Shown here: one piece after another, positions 23,047-35,419 of the stretch
Layout: the number at the start of each line of letters is the position of its first letter
Numbering within the stretch: position 1 is the stretch's first letter
From: Neurospora intermedia
Lineage: Eukaryota; Ascomycota; Sordariomycetes; Sordariales; Sordariaceae
Reading direction: 5' to 3'
Assembly (NCBI GenBank): GCA_037102815.1
Contig: BTPP01000002.1
Location: 3,534,001-3,598,000, forward strand
Length of the DNA stretch: 64,000 nt
Translations under genes and position numbers: made by a program
Notes under the pieces: generated by a model
What the model saw: only the letters and a program-made list of their open reading frames with translations
Told to the model about the DNA's origin: nothing
Database searches by the model: none

Positions 23047-24576
23047 TGTGGATAGTGTTTCTACGTGGTTCCAGGGGTTTGTTGACTGGGGGGTTTTAAA
23101 CGGCTCTATCTAGAGAAGAGCGGTTGGGTATAACGAGAGAGGTTGTAGTGTATTATGTAGTCTCTGAGAGATGAGAACAAGTGTGCTTGTGGTAAGTATC
23201 TGAGACTTTTCATGAAGAGTCGTATACCAGAGATGGGTTCCCTCTATATACTCTATCAATGTCGGCACGAAACCGGTTTGTACCATCGGTATTTTATAGG
23301 CTCCACCACGATTTCAAATCAACGACACATCGTCTAAATCCCGGTATTCCCTATCAACGGCACAAACTTTCTCCACCTTAAGTGGTAAATATCAACTACG
23401 TAGTGTACTATACCTCGGCATGAATTTAAAATGTTAGCTCGGTACAGCCAAGGCGCCAGCCAAGCCACTAATGCGAACAGAAAACCAGGGGTTTGAATAT
23501 GGTAAAAATGGCCATTTGCTGTGACGTTGATTGATAATCAATAGAATCTCCAACCGCCTCAATGGAATGATGTGATGAACGGCAGCCTGACCTGCCTAAA
23601 TGAGTTAGCTGAAGGTGAAAGACTATCCGAAGACGTTCGGTGAAGCCAAAAGGTTCATGACAAGTAGACTTGTCTCAGTGATGATGATCAATTGACTACT
23701 ATAGAACTATCTAGTGTTGAGGATTCTCGGGGGTTCTTGTACGTACCTTGTCCGTTTGTATGGACTGGCTTTGCTTACCTCGCGCTTCTCTAGGAGGAGC
23801 GTCGGGGGAGAGATATGAAATCGGCTGAATAAGTTATATTAGCGTCAACACAACTTGGGATAGGGATCTAATGACAAGCATCCTACTGCCTTATTTAGGT
23901 AGGCATCTTTCTAGCTGTGTTCTTTGTTCTACTTCCAAATAAGTTTTTGTCGCCGCGTTCGGGCGTTCATTTAGGCTCTGATCATATTGTCTCGAAAAAA
24001 CAATACTCATCACCGGATCGAAGATTGGTCCTTTGATACAATATCATCAAGTGTCTTTAATGGAGTAGGTGGTTGCGTGTGGAAGGGTGGTGGGTCTCGG
24101 CATCTCTAGTCAAGATGCCGGTGAAGTACCAATTATGCAACAAAAACCAAAAAGCAATGCCTGTATCAAGGTCGATACTTACTCCAGGACAAGCACACGA
24201 ACATCTACTTTTGACGTTCTCTTTACATTTTCTTATTTCTCATTTTGATCTATTTCGACCTTTTTTTGTTGTTATATTTGTACATACTCTTTTCCCTTCT
24301 GTTCCCGTTTACTGTATCTCTTCGTGTCCTTTGACCCAGATCCTTTGATCGTAGTTCGTACTTTGTACAATATCTCTTCTTCCAACTTTCATCGCGTCAA
24401 TGGTCCGCTTTTTGGGTCTCTGCCGCTTATGTCCATCATGGATGATTCCTTGTCAGGTAACCCGTGTCATCTTGAGGAGAAGATACGGACTAGTTAAAGA
24501 AATGATGAAGCACCTGTTTTCCAGCTTCAAGTTAAATACCAGCCGCTAGCACGCTATGAGGAACCGAGAAGACAAA
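23047..24576. other. AT-richer intergenic region
   Basis: This 1.5-kb spacer holds the oxidoreductase promoter and the 3' end of the F-box gene. I see no coding frame and no terminal repeats. The base composition is more AT-rich than the neighbours, but without an obvious transposon footprint. Confidence 0.35.
23245..23250 (-). promoter_or_regulatory. TATA-like box upstream of the flavin oxidoreductase gene
   Basis: The minus strand reads GAGTATATAGAGG, about 200 bp before the start codon at 23046. This fits the TATA-containing promoters of stress-induced fungal genes, but no transcript start is visible from sequence. Confidence 0.4.
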
Positions 24577-27206
24577 TCAAGTAGAAGAGAAGGAGTTCAA
24601 GCTGCCAGTAGCATCGCCAATGCTCTGAGAGGCGGCCTTGTCAGGAAAAAGATTGGCGGCAGCGGCAGCACCTCCAAAGATGGAAGGTGGTACGGCTATG
24701 CCGTGATGGGCAGCGGCGGCCGGAATACCTCCGGACACGGAAGAAGTGGAAGAAATTGAGCCAGCCACGGTTGCAACAGCGGAAATACCCTCCACCACAG
24801 GTACATGGGGAATGCCAGCCGCAGCCATGACTTCTGCAACCGCGGTCTTAACCTTCTTAGCCGCAGCGCTGGCCTTCGCAGCCCTTGTAGCGGAAGCTTT
24901 GATCTCTGCAATTGCAGCAGAAACAGCCTGGGACTCAGCCGCCTCGCGCTCGTACATCTCCTTCAGAGTTTGGTGTCTCGCCCACCTCCACTCGAGCTCG
25001 AACATCGAGTACTCCGGATCACGGGCGATTTCCGGGCTGGCGTGGCGGTCGGGTGTACGCGGAACGTGACCCAGCTCGAGTTGCTTGATGCGATACTCGT
25101 CGCTTTGTCTGTAGTTGTAGATTCGCAAGACCTTCCTCCTCTCGAGGGTGATGGTGTCCGAGGTTGAGCTCATCACCGTCTTGTCGATCTTGTCGTTGTT
25201 GATATTCTTCTCTTCCTCCCCTTTGTTGTTCCATCCGTTGCCATCCTCTTTGGCGACTGGTTTGACTGCTTCAGCCTGTTTCTTGATCCTGACAAAGACC
25301 TTGCCGCTGTCCGCATGGCCATAGCCGTATCTGTCCTTGGCTCTGCAGATGCCAATCTCCTCAAGGTGAGGGATGCGATTGAAGTAGAGATTTGCAACGG
25401 TCGTATCATCGTCATAGACCTGCGAAAAGTCAGGTGGAGGTCTAGAGGCGTGCCTGAGCATGGTGAACTTCCTGATGTTGTTGTGAGCCCTGAGGGTTTC
25501 GATCATGTTGGTCTGATCAAGTTAGATATCTGTGAAAAGATGGCTATCGATGATGGCAGAAAGGTGCTAGATTGTGTGATGCTTACATCTTCAGCCTGGC
25601 AATGGGGTTCGTTGAACTCCCAAAACAAATGCCTGAGTTGAGAGAGACTCTTTACAGCGTCTAGTTATAACATCGATGTCAGCGAGGGACAGGTTAAGAA
25701 TTGCTTTCTGTGCATATAAGCTGGGTTTGTACAATGGGCATCAATAACTTACACTGAGGGGTTCGATGTTGACGACTTGTTCTGATGCCTCTTGTTCCGA
25801 GGAAACAAGCTGTCTCGATAAACCGCGAGCTCTGAAGCGATTTGAAAACTTCATTGTCCGGACGGTCCCATACGCCTGTGGAACGGCTCCTCAAAACACG
25901 CAGATTGGGGCAGGAGCGGATGAGGGTTCCCATGAGAGGAGCAAGAGAGTCCAGCGTGATGCTCCTAACGGTAGGAAGGGTGCGATTCTTGAGAGCATTT
26001 CTCAGCGTGTCGTATTTCTTCGACGAATGAATTTCAAGTGAGACAAGATTGTCCATGCCTGCGATGACTGTACGGACACAATCGAGGCGGCCAGCTTCTC
26101 CCCAACCATTCCACTTGTTTGGGCGGCTCACGTAAGCACGACCATTTGGAGGGGGGCTGATAATCAAATGTCTGTAGATGTAGGAAGTTGATTAGCACTT
26201 TGATACCTCTTCATATACCTTGAAAAAGCGAGGGTAATTGAGAGTTGGGTTGGGAGTATGGGATCACGTACTTCACTCTTGAGATAATCGCGGAATTGTG
26301 GTTGGCCTCGGAGAGCCGCGTGAAATCATCTTTTAAAAACTCATCAAACTCTGTCCAAATTTGCAGGTAATCGTGCGCCCCAAAGGCAACGCAAAGATCC
26401 CGAAATCGCTTGCATGTCTGCGAAAGACCGTGAAGCTTCTCGTCGGTCAAAGAACCGGCACAACGTTTTCCCTCTTGTTGCGCGTGAGCGTATGCATGAC
26501 CGTCTGGTTGGCCCTGCTGCTGGCCTTCTATTTGGGCGGAGAGAGGGAATTTTGGCGGGGAATAATGCCACTCATGAACACCGCCCATGACATACGACAC
26601 AATCATGTTGAGGATTTCGCTGGGAAGATTGGTGATCAAGACCTTCTTGGTCGAGTGAATCGCCGGGGGACCGGCGGGTCTTATCGAGGCTTCAAGGCCG
26701 TCGACGTGACGGGTCAGGTCATTGATCTGTTGCCTCTGTTGCGCGATCCACTGCTGACAACCAGTACACGGACAGCCTTCCTCAAAGAACATCGGGCCCA
26801 GGTCAACGGGGACGACTGGCAATGGCTGAAATACCATGTGGCCCACGGTATTGGGGATGACAAGCAGTGGCTGATCTACCATTGGCTGACCCGCACCAGA
26901 CAATACATTGTCCTGCTGAAGAGTCGCAGAGGCAGGAGTCGAAATGTCCGGCTCAGCCTTGAAAGCCATATGGTCTTGAACGCCCGACGACGCTAAAGCA
27001 GGATCATGGCTGGCCATAGAGTTGCTTGGTGGGAGGCTTGCCTGAAGTTGGCTGGAAGCCGAAGTTTGCTGATTCTGACCAGTGCCATGGCTCGAAGTAG
27101 CAACGATGAGGTTGTTCTCCGCGCCCCTCTGTATCATAGGAGTGCGCAATGAATAATTATTGGGCGAGGTTGGACTCGAAGCGAGTCTAGCCATAGGGAG
27201 GGGCAT
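24577..27206 (-). CDS. F-box family protein with Ala-rich C-terminus, 787 aa
   Basis: Four exons on the minus strand: 27206-26272, 26171-25753, 25660-25587 and 25512-24577. The introns are 100, 92 and 74 bp, with phases 2, 1 and 0. The N-terminal 140 residues are Gln/Ser-rich. A CPCTGC motif near residues 145-150 precedes a short coiled coil. An F-box-like segment begins near residue 191 (ITNLPSEILNMIVSYV), and leucine-rich strands follow (VRSITLDSLAPLM, LSQLRHLFWEF, IRKFTML). F-box proteins recruit substrates to SCF ubiquitin ligases. The last 120 residues are an Ala-rich helix and low-complexity run. The reading through exon 3 first looked frame-shifted, but a GTAAGT...CTAG intron restores the frame without any change. 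The substrate is unknown; fungi have many lineage-specific members. Confidence 0.78.
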
Positions 27207-28284
27207 CTTGAAGTGTCGCTACCTTAGCAAAACGGCGCTGAAGTTGCAAAGCGAAGGGGTTGTTTGTTGTGTTAAACGATTTACTTGACAAAAAGGAGAA
27301 TGGGAAAAAACAGATCTAGGTTGAAAAAGAAAAGAGTTGGATATTAATAGTTCGAGTGAAATGAAAATTAGTCAACGTGTTCGTGAATGAGTTAAGGTCC
27401 CTCCACGACCTGGTACTGTATCCGCCTACTCTTCAGGTTTGTTGTTGTATTTTGCCACAAGGTTGAGGAGTATCCTGTGAAGTGACACATAGCAGGATAC
27501 TGCTAGACAGTGAGCTCATGTTCTCGACGAGAACCTGAGCGTATTGATTTGAGTGACTTGCAACCTCTTCGGATAGAGTGTGAATGGCATCGATAGCAAG
27601 AGCACAACGTATCTGGAATATGAAGTCTTTGACGGAACAGCCAGCATTTGCCTGATTGGAACTGCTAGACATCAACTTATGCAAAAAAGATATCATCTGA
27701 ATGCCTTCAATGGTCGAATCGAGGAGAGTGAGAAATCTCACAAACCAGTAACTGTACCGCAGTGCAGTGCTGTGATGATTCTGAACCGTTATAGTGAAGT
27801 AAGTAGATGCCATCCCTTGGTGCCGCCTGTATATCAGGGTCATCCGTTGTGTTCACGAACACTTACCTTTTTTTTTTTTTTTTGTTCACAGTACAAGGAC
27901 CTAGACTTAAATGTACTTGATGCCAGCGCAAACCTGCGCAAGATATCAATGTGGTTGAACCAGCAGAAACCAAAGTGGGAGAAGGTTCTTGAATTCGGAA
28001 TGTAAAGGTTTGGATTCCGAATTGAGGCACAGGGGGTAGAAAGAGCCTTGATCCGAACAAGTGGAATTGTTCATTATGTTTGGACGGCCTAGAGGATCAT
28101 CAATAACATGAACATGTGGCATGAAAGAGTTTGCGGAAATCTTCCAGCATAGAAACAGCGCTCACCGATCGAATATGCCCGCTTGTTAAATGGCCATGAG
28201 GATGCTGCTACTGTCAATGCAGCGTCTTTTCAGGTAACCAGCGCCTTGTAGGCATCGTATGATTGATGACCATGATTCCAGGTA
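27207..28284. other. Intergenic between two same-strand F-box genes
   Basis: The spacer contains the promoter of the larger F-box gene and the 3' UTR of the smaller one. A minus frame of 136 codons (27433-27843) and a plus frame at 27580-28005 show no known domain. A 17-base T-run lies at about 27869-27885. Confidence 0.35.
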
Positions 28285-29055
28285 TCAATGGAACAATGGT
28301 ACAGCCCACCAGGCTCCAAGCACGACCAGCAAGGCCAATATCAGGAGCGGTATGTCGATTGTAAGCTTGAGTCGAATCCACCTCTTTACTCTGTTTCTTA
28401 GCTTCCTGCGATGTACGCACGTTGAGGTGCTGTATACCAAACACCCAAGGCCGGGGCGGGCTTCACATTCATTGTGCTCTCTCCAACGCTGCATAAGAAG
28501 TCTAGAGATACTATGGATCAGCACTTATTCACCGGCAAGAAATAAAGTAAAGAAGGTTGGGATAACACTGGGATAAAGCAGAAAGACAAAAAAAAAAAAA
28601 AAAACCCACTTTACACTGCCTCGGCAAAACCTCACGTCGCTACCAAGGTCACAACTCCTATGATTGGGGCAACCCAAGTGCAACCTACGACACTGGACAA
28701 GCCACTCGACCTTCTTACGCACACCGGTGTCCACGAGATTGTATAAGTATCTGTTGACGTGTTTCATGGATAGGGCGTCGGGGTAGATGAGTTGTTCGGT
28801 GATGAGGAGATGGATTTCAGCTGGCAGCTTCATAAATGATGGTTTTCGTGCAGCGGGAGAAGTCAAGCCATCATGGACGTCTGCATAAGGTTTGTGTTCC
28901 AAGCTCGCGTGTTCAAATAACGTTGTGAGAAGCTCCGTATTCGAGGCCGGCTCACCATCGGGCGTCGTTGAGTTGAGTGGGTCGGAGCCCGGGATTTGTG
29001 GGGCTGGACACGGAGGTGCGGGTCTCGACTTATATCGACAAGTAGGTGATGCCAT
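28285..29055 (-). CDS. Small F-box protein with C-terminal membrane anchor, 223 aa
   Basis: Two exons on the minus strand, 29055-28610 and 28510-28285, with a 99-bp phase-2 intron whose GTGGGT donor is followed at once by a long T-run. The F-box-like motif is at about residues 75-110 (FMKLPAEIHLLITEQLIYPD, then ALSMKHVNRYLYNLV). A Cys-rich patch follows (CRRLHLGCPNHRSC, CRG). Exon 2 encodes a basic stretch and then a 26-residue hydrophobic end (IPLLILALLVVLGAWWAVPL) that reads as a tail anchor placing the F-box in the cytosol. The start ATG at 29055 is preferred to an upstream in-frame extension. If the intron is retained, the frame instead ends in a Phe-rich hydrophobic tail. The substrate and the membrane are unknown. 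Confidence 0.72.
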
Positions 29056-30184
29056 GGCAATCTGCCTCGAATGTACTCCGCGTAAGGTATGAGAACAAAG
29101 CAGGGAGAGAATTGGGTTGAGACGGAATGTAGACCGGACTGTGATGGAGGTCAAAGAAGTGTGCGTCGATGTTGAAACAGACCGGGGAGATTGGGTGCGT
29201 TTGAGAAGATGAGGTTCAACACGACGTTCGAGAGAGGCTGCAGGTTCTATAATCTTTTCGAAAACCAAAACTATACAGGACACTTTGCGGAAAACATTAA
29301 TAAAAACTAATCAGATCGCCCGATGGACCACAGGGATGATGCGTCATTGTAGCAGACGAGTGGTGTGAAGATTAGAAAAAAGCTGGAGCCTGGCCGTTGT
29401 GGTCGGGTGTATTAACACCACGCGGGATGAACACTAGGCCAACCATGCTGCCCCTGAGTCTCCGAGGAGTGGAGATCATTCGTACCTTTGTAAAGGCAAC
29501 CGAGAATCGCAAGACTTTTGTCCAAGCGAGGGATTGGTCAATAAGAAGCTGGGTGTGACTTGGAAACGCGGCGTTGCCCCTGGAGGCTGAATTGATCGAC
29601 CGACAAACTCCGACAACAGGCAACAGAAATAATCGCCAATCGCCTCTACACTTGCGGTAGCGGAATACGAGACACTCCAAACAAGAAGGACGGGGGCATG
29701 ATGGATCCAAGATGGCTGACGACAGTTGTTGGTCGAACAAGTAGAGACAAACGAATTTCAGGAAGCCAACCAAAGCAAGTCATCAGGAGAAATTGCTAGT
29801 GCAGGTGATAACGAAGAGGCTGTCAAGGTAAAGCAACAGCGAATTGAAGCTGGATCGTTGTTGGGGAGTGTGTACTGTGTGTGTAGTAGTACTGGAACTT
29901 GGTGTGGTTGGCCCATGCCGTCTGTGCCAAGCATGCTGCTCAGCTCATCACGTGAGCTCGTGCCACCGGCCGGCAATTGGCGTTGCTGGAAAAGCGGGGC
30001 AGCCGGGAACAAGTCGCGCCCACTCACCCAGCGATACTATGACGTCCTCCGTTTGGGCACCGTGAAAGCCTCCCGATGTTCATATGCCCTCCGCGCCCGA
30101 TTCTCCTACTGAAAACCTCTTCACATTTTTGTGGTTTGCTTCAAATTGCTTGCACGTAAAGATGCACTAGATGCCCTTGAGAGT
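29056..30184. other. Divergent promoter between the F-box anchor gene and EXO5
   Basis: The start codons point away from each other across 1.13 kb. Small frames in both strands have no family similarity. No gene is seen. Confidence 0.4.
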
Positions 30185-32222
30185 ATGGCGAGGCCTGCGC
30201 CCAGATACTACAGCGACAGCGACACAGATGGCACTAGCTCGCACGACTATGGATACAACTTGACGGCCGAGGAGGAGGAGGAAATCTCCGCCCTCATCGA
30301 CTCCATCTCGCCACCGACACCACCGATCCCCGGATCAGGCACACGCACCCTGCCTCAAAATACCACTGCGACTACCTTCGGCTCTTCCGCTTCTCCTCGC
30401 TCTCCCTCCAAATATTCTACCACCGTGGTCGCTGATCCTGCCTTCGTCGACTTCTTGGCTGAGGACGAGGACGACTTATCTGATCCATCCTTCGACATCC
30501 GGTCCATCGATAAGGCAGTCCACCGTCACGTCGCCAAACCAGATCCAAGTGAGCGCGCGTGTATCATCCCGTCTCCAGATGTTCCATCATCAGACAGCAA
30601 GTCGCGCCTGGCGCCTTCTGTCCGCGACGACAACCCTCGGCTTGCAACGTTTGTCGCCGATTCCAACGCAAAGCCGGTACATTCTGACCCCACTGACTCG
30701 GACGTACACTACCCGGATTGTAAGCTGCTCACGCCATCTGCTTGCCAGCCGCTCGTGAGGAACGTCCACTAACAGACATATTGAGCGACTAGTAAGCAAT
30801 GCGCTATCGGGCCTACAACAGCAAGAGCCGTCAGGGTCCCCATCCAACACGCCTGCTAGTAAGGCTGGGACTCCTAGGAAGAGGGGCCGACCAAAACGAT
30901 CGGCCGAGGAAAAAAGCCTCTTGATTGAAGACAATCGGTCGCCTATCCTTCGTTTCCGAACATTTCCCAAGAAGCCCTTTTCCGTCAGTGATCTTACCTC
31001 CGGCGCCTGGTGTGAGCTGCAATACTACTTTGTGTTAAGTAAGCTCCCAGGCGGGAAGAAGACGCGAACGCAAGCAATGAAGGGAGGCACCTCGATCCAC
31101 GAGAAACTGGAGCGTGAGATTTACACTCCGGTATCCGTGGAAATCACCAAGCCCGAAGACAATTTTGGTCTCAAAATCTGGAACATCATCACGGGCCTGC
31201 GCACTCTGCGCGACACCGGCTTGACCCGTGAGCTAGAGGTATGGGGCATTCTCGACGACGGCCTCGTCGTCAACGGCGTCATTGACGGACTGAGCTACGA
31301 CAACCCGGATCCAACCCTCGAGGAAGAAGTTCTCAGCAGTCGATCCAGCCAAGTGACCGACAAGCCGCTGTCGCAGCAACAACAGCACGAAATCACGGAT
31401 TTTTTTCCGCCTGAAGTCGCCGACAAGCGCGAGATCTTCATTACGGATGTCAAAACGAGAGGATCCAAGAAGCCGCCAACAAAAGCCGCCATGCGCGTCA
31501 CCATCATCCAGCTGTTCCTCTACCACCGCTTTCTTTCCGAGATGGCCTCAGGCAAACTCAACTACTGGCGCATCTTCGAGAGATACGGCATAGACCCTGA
31601 TGAACCCTTCTCCGACACCTTCATGGCGCAAATGGGCGCTCTTCACGAGGAAGTCTTCTCCGACACCACCTCAGACGGCGCCGGACCCGATTACGTCAGC
31701 GCTGTGTCCACCACCTCAGACGGAGCGTCTGAAGCGGTCTCACGCGATGACGACCTAGAATCGACCATCTCCTCTACCAACGCCTTCGACTCCCTAAGAT
31801 ACCGCACCCTTCGCGACCTGGTCTCCCTCCTCAAATTCGAGCTTCAACTCACCTTTCCCCGCGGCGGCGCCAGCCTGGGGCAGATCGTGGCGGTGGAGTT
31901 TCGCTACCGGTCTCCTCGTCCACGAGAAATTAAGGAAGAAGAAGAACAAGAAGAAGACTCAGAGAACGGGTCGGTCATCTGCGTCAACTCGTTCTACGTC
32001 GAGCCTGAGACGCTCGACATGTACCTCCAGGACGACCTGCAGTGGTGGAAGGGCGAGCGGGACCCAAGGGGTGTCCCGGTGGAGGAGTCGTACAAGTGCC
32101 AGATGTGCGAGTTTGCGGGCGAGTGTGATTGGCGCATGAGGCTGGAGCAGGAGACGATGAGGATGGCGAAGAAGAAGAGTTTGGCGAGGAACAAGAAGAA
32201 GGAACCGTCGGTTTCGTGGTAA
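30185..32222 (+). CDS. EXO5: Exonuclease V (EXO5/DEM1), 654 aa
   Basis: Two exons, 30185-30719 and 30793-32222, with a 73-bp phase-1 intron (CTAAC branch site, CTAG acceptor). EXO5 is a single-strand-specific DNA exonuclease of the PD-(D/E)XK fold with an Fe-S cluster; it acts in mitochondrial DNA maintenance in budding yeast and in nuclear crosslink repair in humans. The N-terminal 220 residues are acidic and disordered, with an RKRGRPKR nuclear-type basic patch. The first Fe-S cysteine is in GAWCELQYYF (about 253). The nuclease strand IFITDVKTRG supplies the catalytic D-x-K (about 397), and the remaining cluster cysteines are in CQMCEFAGEC (about 614). An acidic insertion lies at about 470-500. 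No mitochondrial pre-sequence is apparent. Confidence 0.93.
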
Positions 32223-32740
32223 ATCGTTGAGGAGTTTCAAGACTTTTCGGAGATATGATGATGATGACCTTTCTCGTTTGTCTTTGTATGTTCTATTTGA
32301 GCGTGATACCCATGCTTTGAATGGCTCTCTGGGTTATAGGTGAACTTGGATAGCTCGGAGCAAAAAGGGGGAAAGGATCGAGGCGTCAGGGCCAGGGTTT
32401 GGGCAAACTTCCGATATCTCCCTTCACAACAAGGACAAATGCGATGGCACTTTGTTTCTGGACCAAGAATTGGCCTTCATGTACATTTCACATCTTACTT
32501 TCCTCTCAGTAGTTCATGAATTTTTCTCTTTTTTTTAATGCTCGCGCAAAGGCCCTAAGGAATAAAATATGGTAACAAATAATATCCGCGGCGCCTACGC
32601 TTTCTTATGAGATCCACAACAAACTCCAGCGCTGCCTGCATATTTCATCAAAAGCTTCCATGATCATATCACCAGAAAGCGCAAACCATCGCCCACTTTC
32701 CCATAACTTTTCCATCCGTTTCTATAAAACAAAAAACAAC
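32223..32740. other. Convergent 3' region between EXO5 and the ProRS gene
   Basis: The two genes end toward each other. AT-rich stretches at about 32500-32580 include a T-run and AATAAAAT, which suit 3' processing. No gene is seen. Confidence 0.4.
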
Positions 32741-34472
32741 TTAGTAAGAGCGGCCGAACATGCACCACTGCTCGGCAAGACGAGAGCACTCGGGGTTCAA
32801 GCACTTGGTCTCGCCCTTGACCAGACCCTCGGGCTGCTCAAAGGGAATGCAGAGAGACTTCATGCCCATAGAGGGGGCCTTCTGGGACTCGGGGCCCTCA
32901 GCAGCCTCGTCAGAGCGGCCAGTGGTGAGCTCCTTGATCTTGTCCTCGCATTCGGGGACAAGGCAGTGGGGGATGAGAACGACGTTCTTGGCGTCGAGAG
33001 CGGGGACAACGTCATCCCACTTCTCGATCTTGAGGCGGTGCTCACGGAAGGAAACTTCGGCCTTGTTGTACATATCCTGCTGGATGGTCTCGAGGAGCTC
33101 GGGGACCTTGGTGGTGAGCTCGGCGATGGGGATGGTGCCCTTCTCGCCGGTGTCGCGGCGGGCGTAGCTGACGACGTCCTTGGCGGCATCCTTGGGGCCG
33201 AACTCAATACGGAGGGGAACACCCTTGAGCTCCCAGTCGTTGAACTTCCAGGCGGGGGTGTAGCCCTCGCGGGTGTCCACGTCGGCGCGGACGCCAGCCT
33301 TCTTGAGGGTGGCGAGGAGCTCGTCAACCTTCTTCATGTGCGCGTCCTTCTCCTCGGCGGACATCTTGGCGGTGAGGCCGACGGGGATGAGGATGGACTG
33401 GATCTTGGCGATACGGGGAGGGAGGACCAGACCCTTGTCGTCACCGTGGATCATGACCATGACACCGATGACACGGGTCGAGAGACCCCACGAGTTCTGC
33501 CAGACATGGATGTGCTTGCCCTTCTCGGCGGGATCCTCGACGGTGATGTCGAACATCTTGGAGAAGTTCTGGCCCAGGCAGTGAGAGGTGGCACCCTGGA
33601 TACCACGGCCGTTGGAGGGAATGTAGCCCTCGACGGTGGTGGTGTAGTAACCACCGGCGAACTTCTCGGCCTCGGTCTTGCGGCCACGGACGACGGGGAC
33701 GGCGAGGAGCTGCTCGTAAACACCGGCGTAGAACTCGAGGATCTGGAGAACCTCCTCACCGGCGGCCTGCTCAGTAAGGTGGGCGGTGTGACCCTCCTGC
33801 CACATGAACTCACGGGCACGGAGGAAGGGAGTGGTCTGCTTGGCCTCCCAACGGACGACCGAGTTCCACTGGTTCAAGCGGAAGGGAAGGTCGCGATGGC
33901 TGCGGATCCACTTGGCGTAGTCTGGTTTCCCTACGGTTAACACAACGGGCAGATGGAGATGTAGGCCAGACTCTTTATGACTTACAGGGGTACATGACAG
34001 CCTCGGAGGTAGGACGGACAGCCACGGGGACCTCGAGGTCCTTGTCGCCAGCCTTGGTAACCCAAGCCAACTCGGGGGCGAAACCCTCAACGTGTTCCTT
34101 CTCCTTCTCGAGCGACTTCTGCGACAAGAACATGGGGAAGTTGGTCTCCTCAACGCCGAGCTCGTCAATGTGCTCCTGGAACCACTTGCGGATGACGTTC
34201 CAGATGTACATGGTGGCAGGGCGCATGATGAAGAAGCCCGAGATCTCGGTGTAGTACTCGATCAGCTCGGCCTTGAGGACGACCTCCTGGTACCATTGCG
34301 AGAAGTTCTCCGACTTCTTGACCGTGATGCCGATAATGTCGTCCGCCTTCTTGCCGCCGACGACGGGGAGGGTGGCTTGCTTGGCGGCCTTCTCAGCCTT
34401 CTTAGCAGCCATCTGGGCGGCCTTCTCGGCCTTCTTCAAGGCGCTCTTGGACTGGTCCTTGTTCTCCTCCAT
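32741..34472 (-). CDS. Prolyl-tRNA synthetase, eukaryotic/archaeal type, 558 aa
   Basis: Two exons on the minus strand, 34472-33986 and 33930-32741, with a 55-bp phase-1 intron that gives SEAVMYPWKPDYAKW. This class II aminoacyl-tRNA synthetase charges tRNA-Pro in the cytosol. Motif 1 region, VRPTSEAVMYP, motif 2 (VVRWEAKQTTPFLRAREF) and TSHCLGQNFSKMF are visible, followed by the anticodon-binding domain and the C-terminal zinc-like domain (CLNPEC) that ends in Tyr, as typical of this type. The first 45 residues are a Lys/Ala-rich helix. The YbaK-like N-terminal domain of some yeast homologues is absent. Strong codon bias creates a 426-codon open frame on the opposite strand. Confidence 0.95.
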
Positions 34473-35419
34473 TGCTGCGCAAAACGATGGGTATCAGTTC
34501 TCGGGTTCAGTGTGTCGCGTATATGGAATTGACGGCGGATTGAGAGGAGGAACGGGTCGCTATATGTGTGTATGTATGCTCAACACGGCACTGACTCACC
34601 GGCGGCAACTGAGTCAACTCGGGGGGCGAGACTGGGCTGGCTTAGATGATGTTTGGGAGCAAGGTGATGGAATGCGCCGAACACTGGACAAGACAGGAAA
34701 CAGCACTGCACAACGGGCACAGACTCTCTTCAGGCACGCAGGCGGGAGATAAGCTTCACATTCAGCGCACACAGTTTTGGAGATGTGCCCCGCATTCGAG
34801 ACTGGGACCGAACCCGCAGCATGGACACGCGCCAGCAATGCTCGGGCCCTGTCAAACGATCCCAGGGCCTTCGAGGGGCACTTGAGGTGGTGGGGTTCCT
34901 GGAGTCTGGATTCCCGCTCTGCCCCTGGTGCTGGACCTAGTCCTGCCAGCGAACGAGGTCAACAGCTGCCAGGCAAGAGAAGGACCCTGGGGGCAGCTAT
35001 TGACAGCTGGTTCCTTATCGGTGCAAAGCGATAACATTTTTTTGATGCCAGCGCGGTCGCGCGGTCGAGGTCATCAATGCGGGCGGTGGGGCAGGGAGGA
35101 CGTGCTGAAGCTGCCCTCCTGTGGGCTTTGCCTGCCAGCACCTCAGCGCCTGAAGTTCAGAACTGGCAGAGAGGGGCCCGGCGGTCGGGCGAGGAAGGAA
35201 GCTCTGAGAATCGAGATTGCTTGGATTCCACATTTGGCGTGCTGTTGCTGCTGGAGCTTCCATCCCGCCTTTCACAGTTAACCGTTGACCGTTGTACGAA
35301 CCTACCCACCTTCCTGACCTAAACCTAGCTTTTCGATCGTCTGTTTCCCCTCGCCCCTCGACGACGACGACGACGAAGACGACGGCCGTAATCCATTCGC
35401 ATTCCACACACATCTAACC
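34473..35419. other. Divergent promoter between the ProRS gene and CCT1
   Basis: This spacer separates two highly expressed housekeeping genes and is likely a shared regulatory region. It ends in a CT-rich leader with a GAC triplet run just before CCT1. No coding frame is supported. Confidence 0.45.
35359..35384. repeat. ACG/GAC triplet run in the CCT1 5' leader
   Basis: An imperfect (ACG)n microsatellite lies about 40 bp before the CCT1 start codon, probably in the 5' UTR. Confidence 0.8.

Noticed and set aside
25587-25760. Apparent frameshift in the large F-box gene
   Set aside because: An ordinary GTAAGT...CTAG intron at 25661-25752 restores the frame through a 74-bp exon, so the gene appears intact.
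32660-33940. 426-codon open frame on the plus strand opposite the prolyl-tRNA synthetase gene
   Set aside because: It is fully antisense to a well-supported conserved gene, has an LG/LE-rich composition that mirrors GC-biased third positions, and has no domain.
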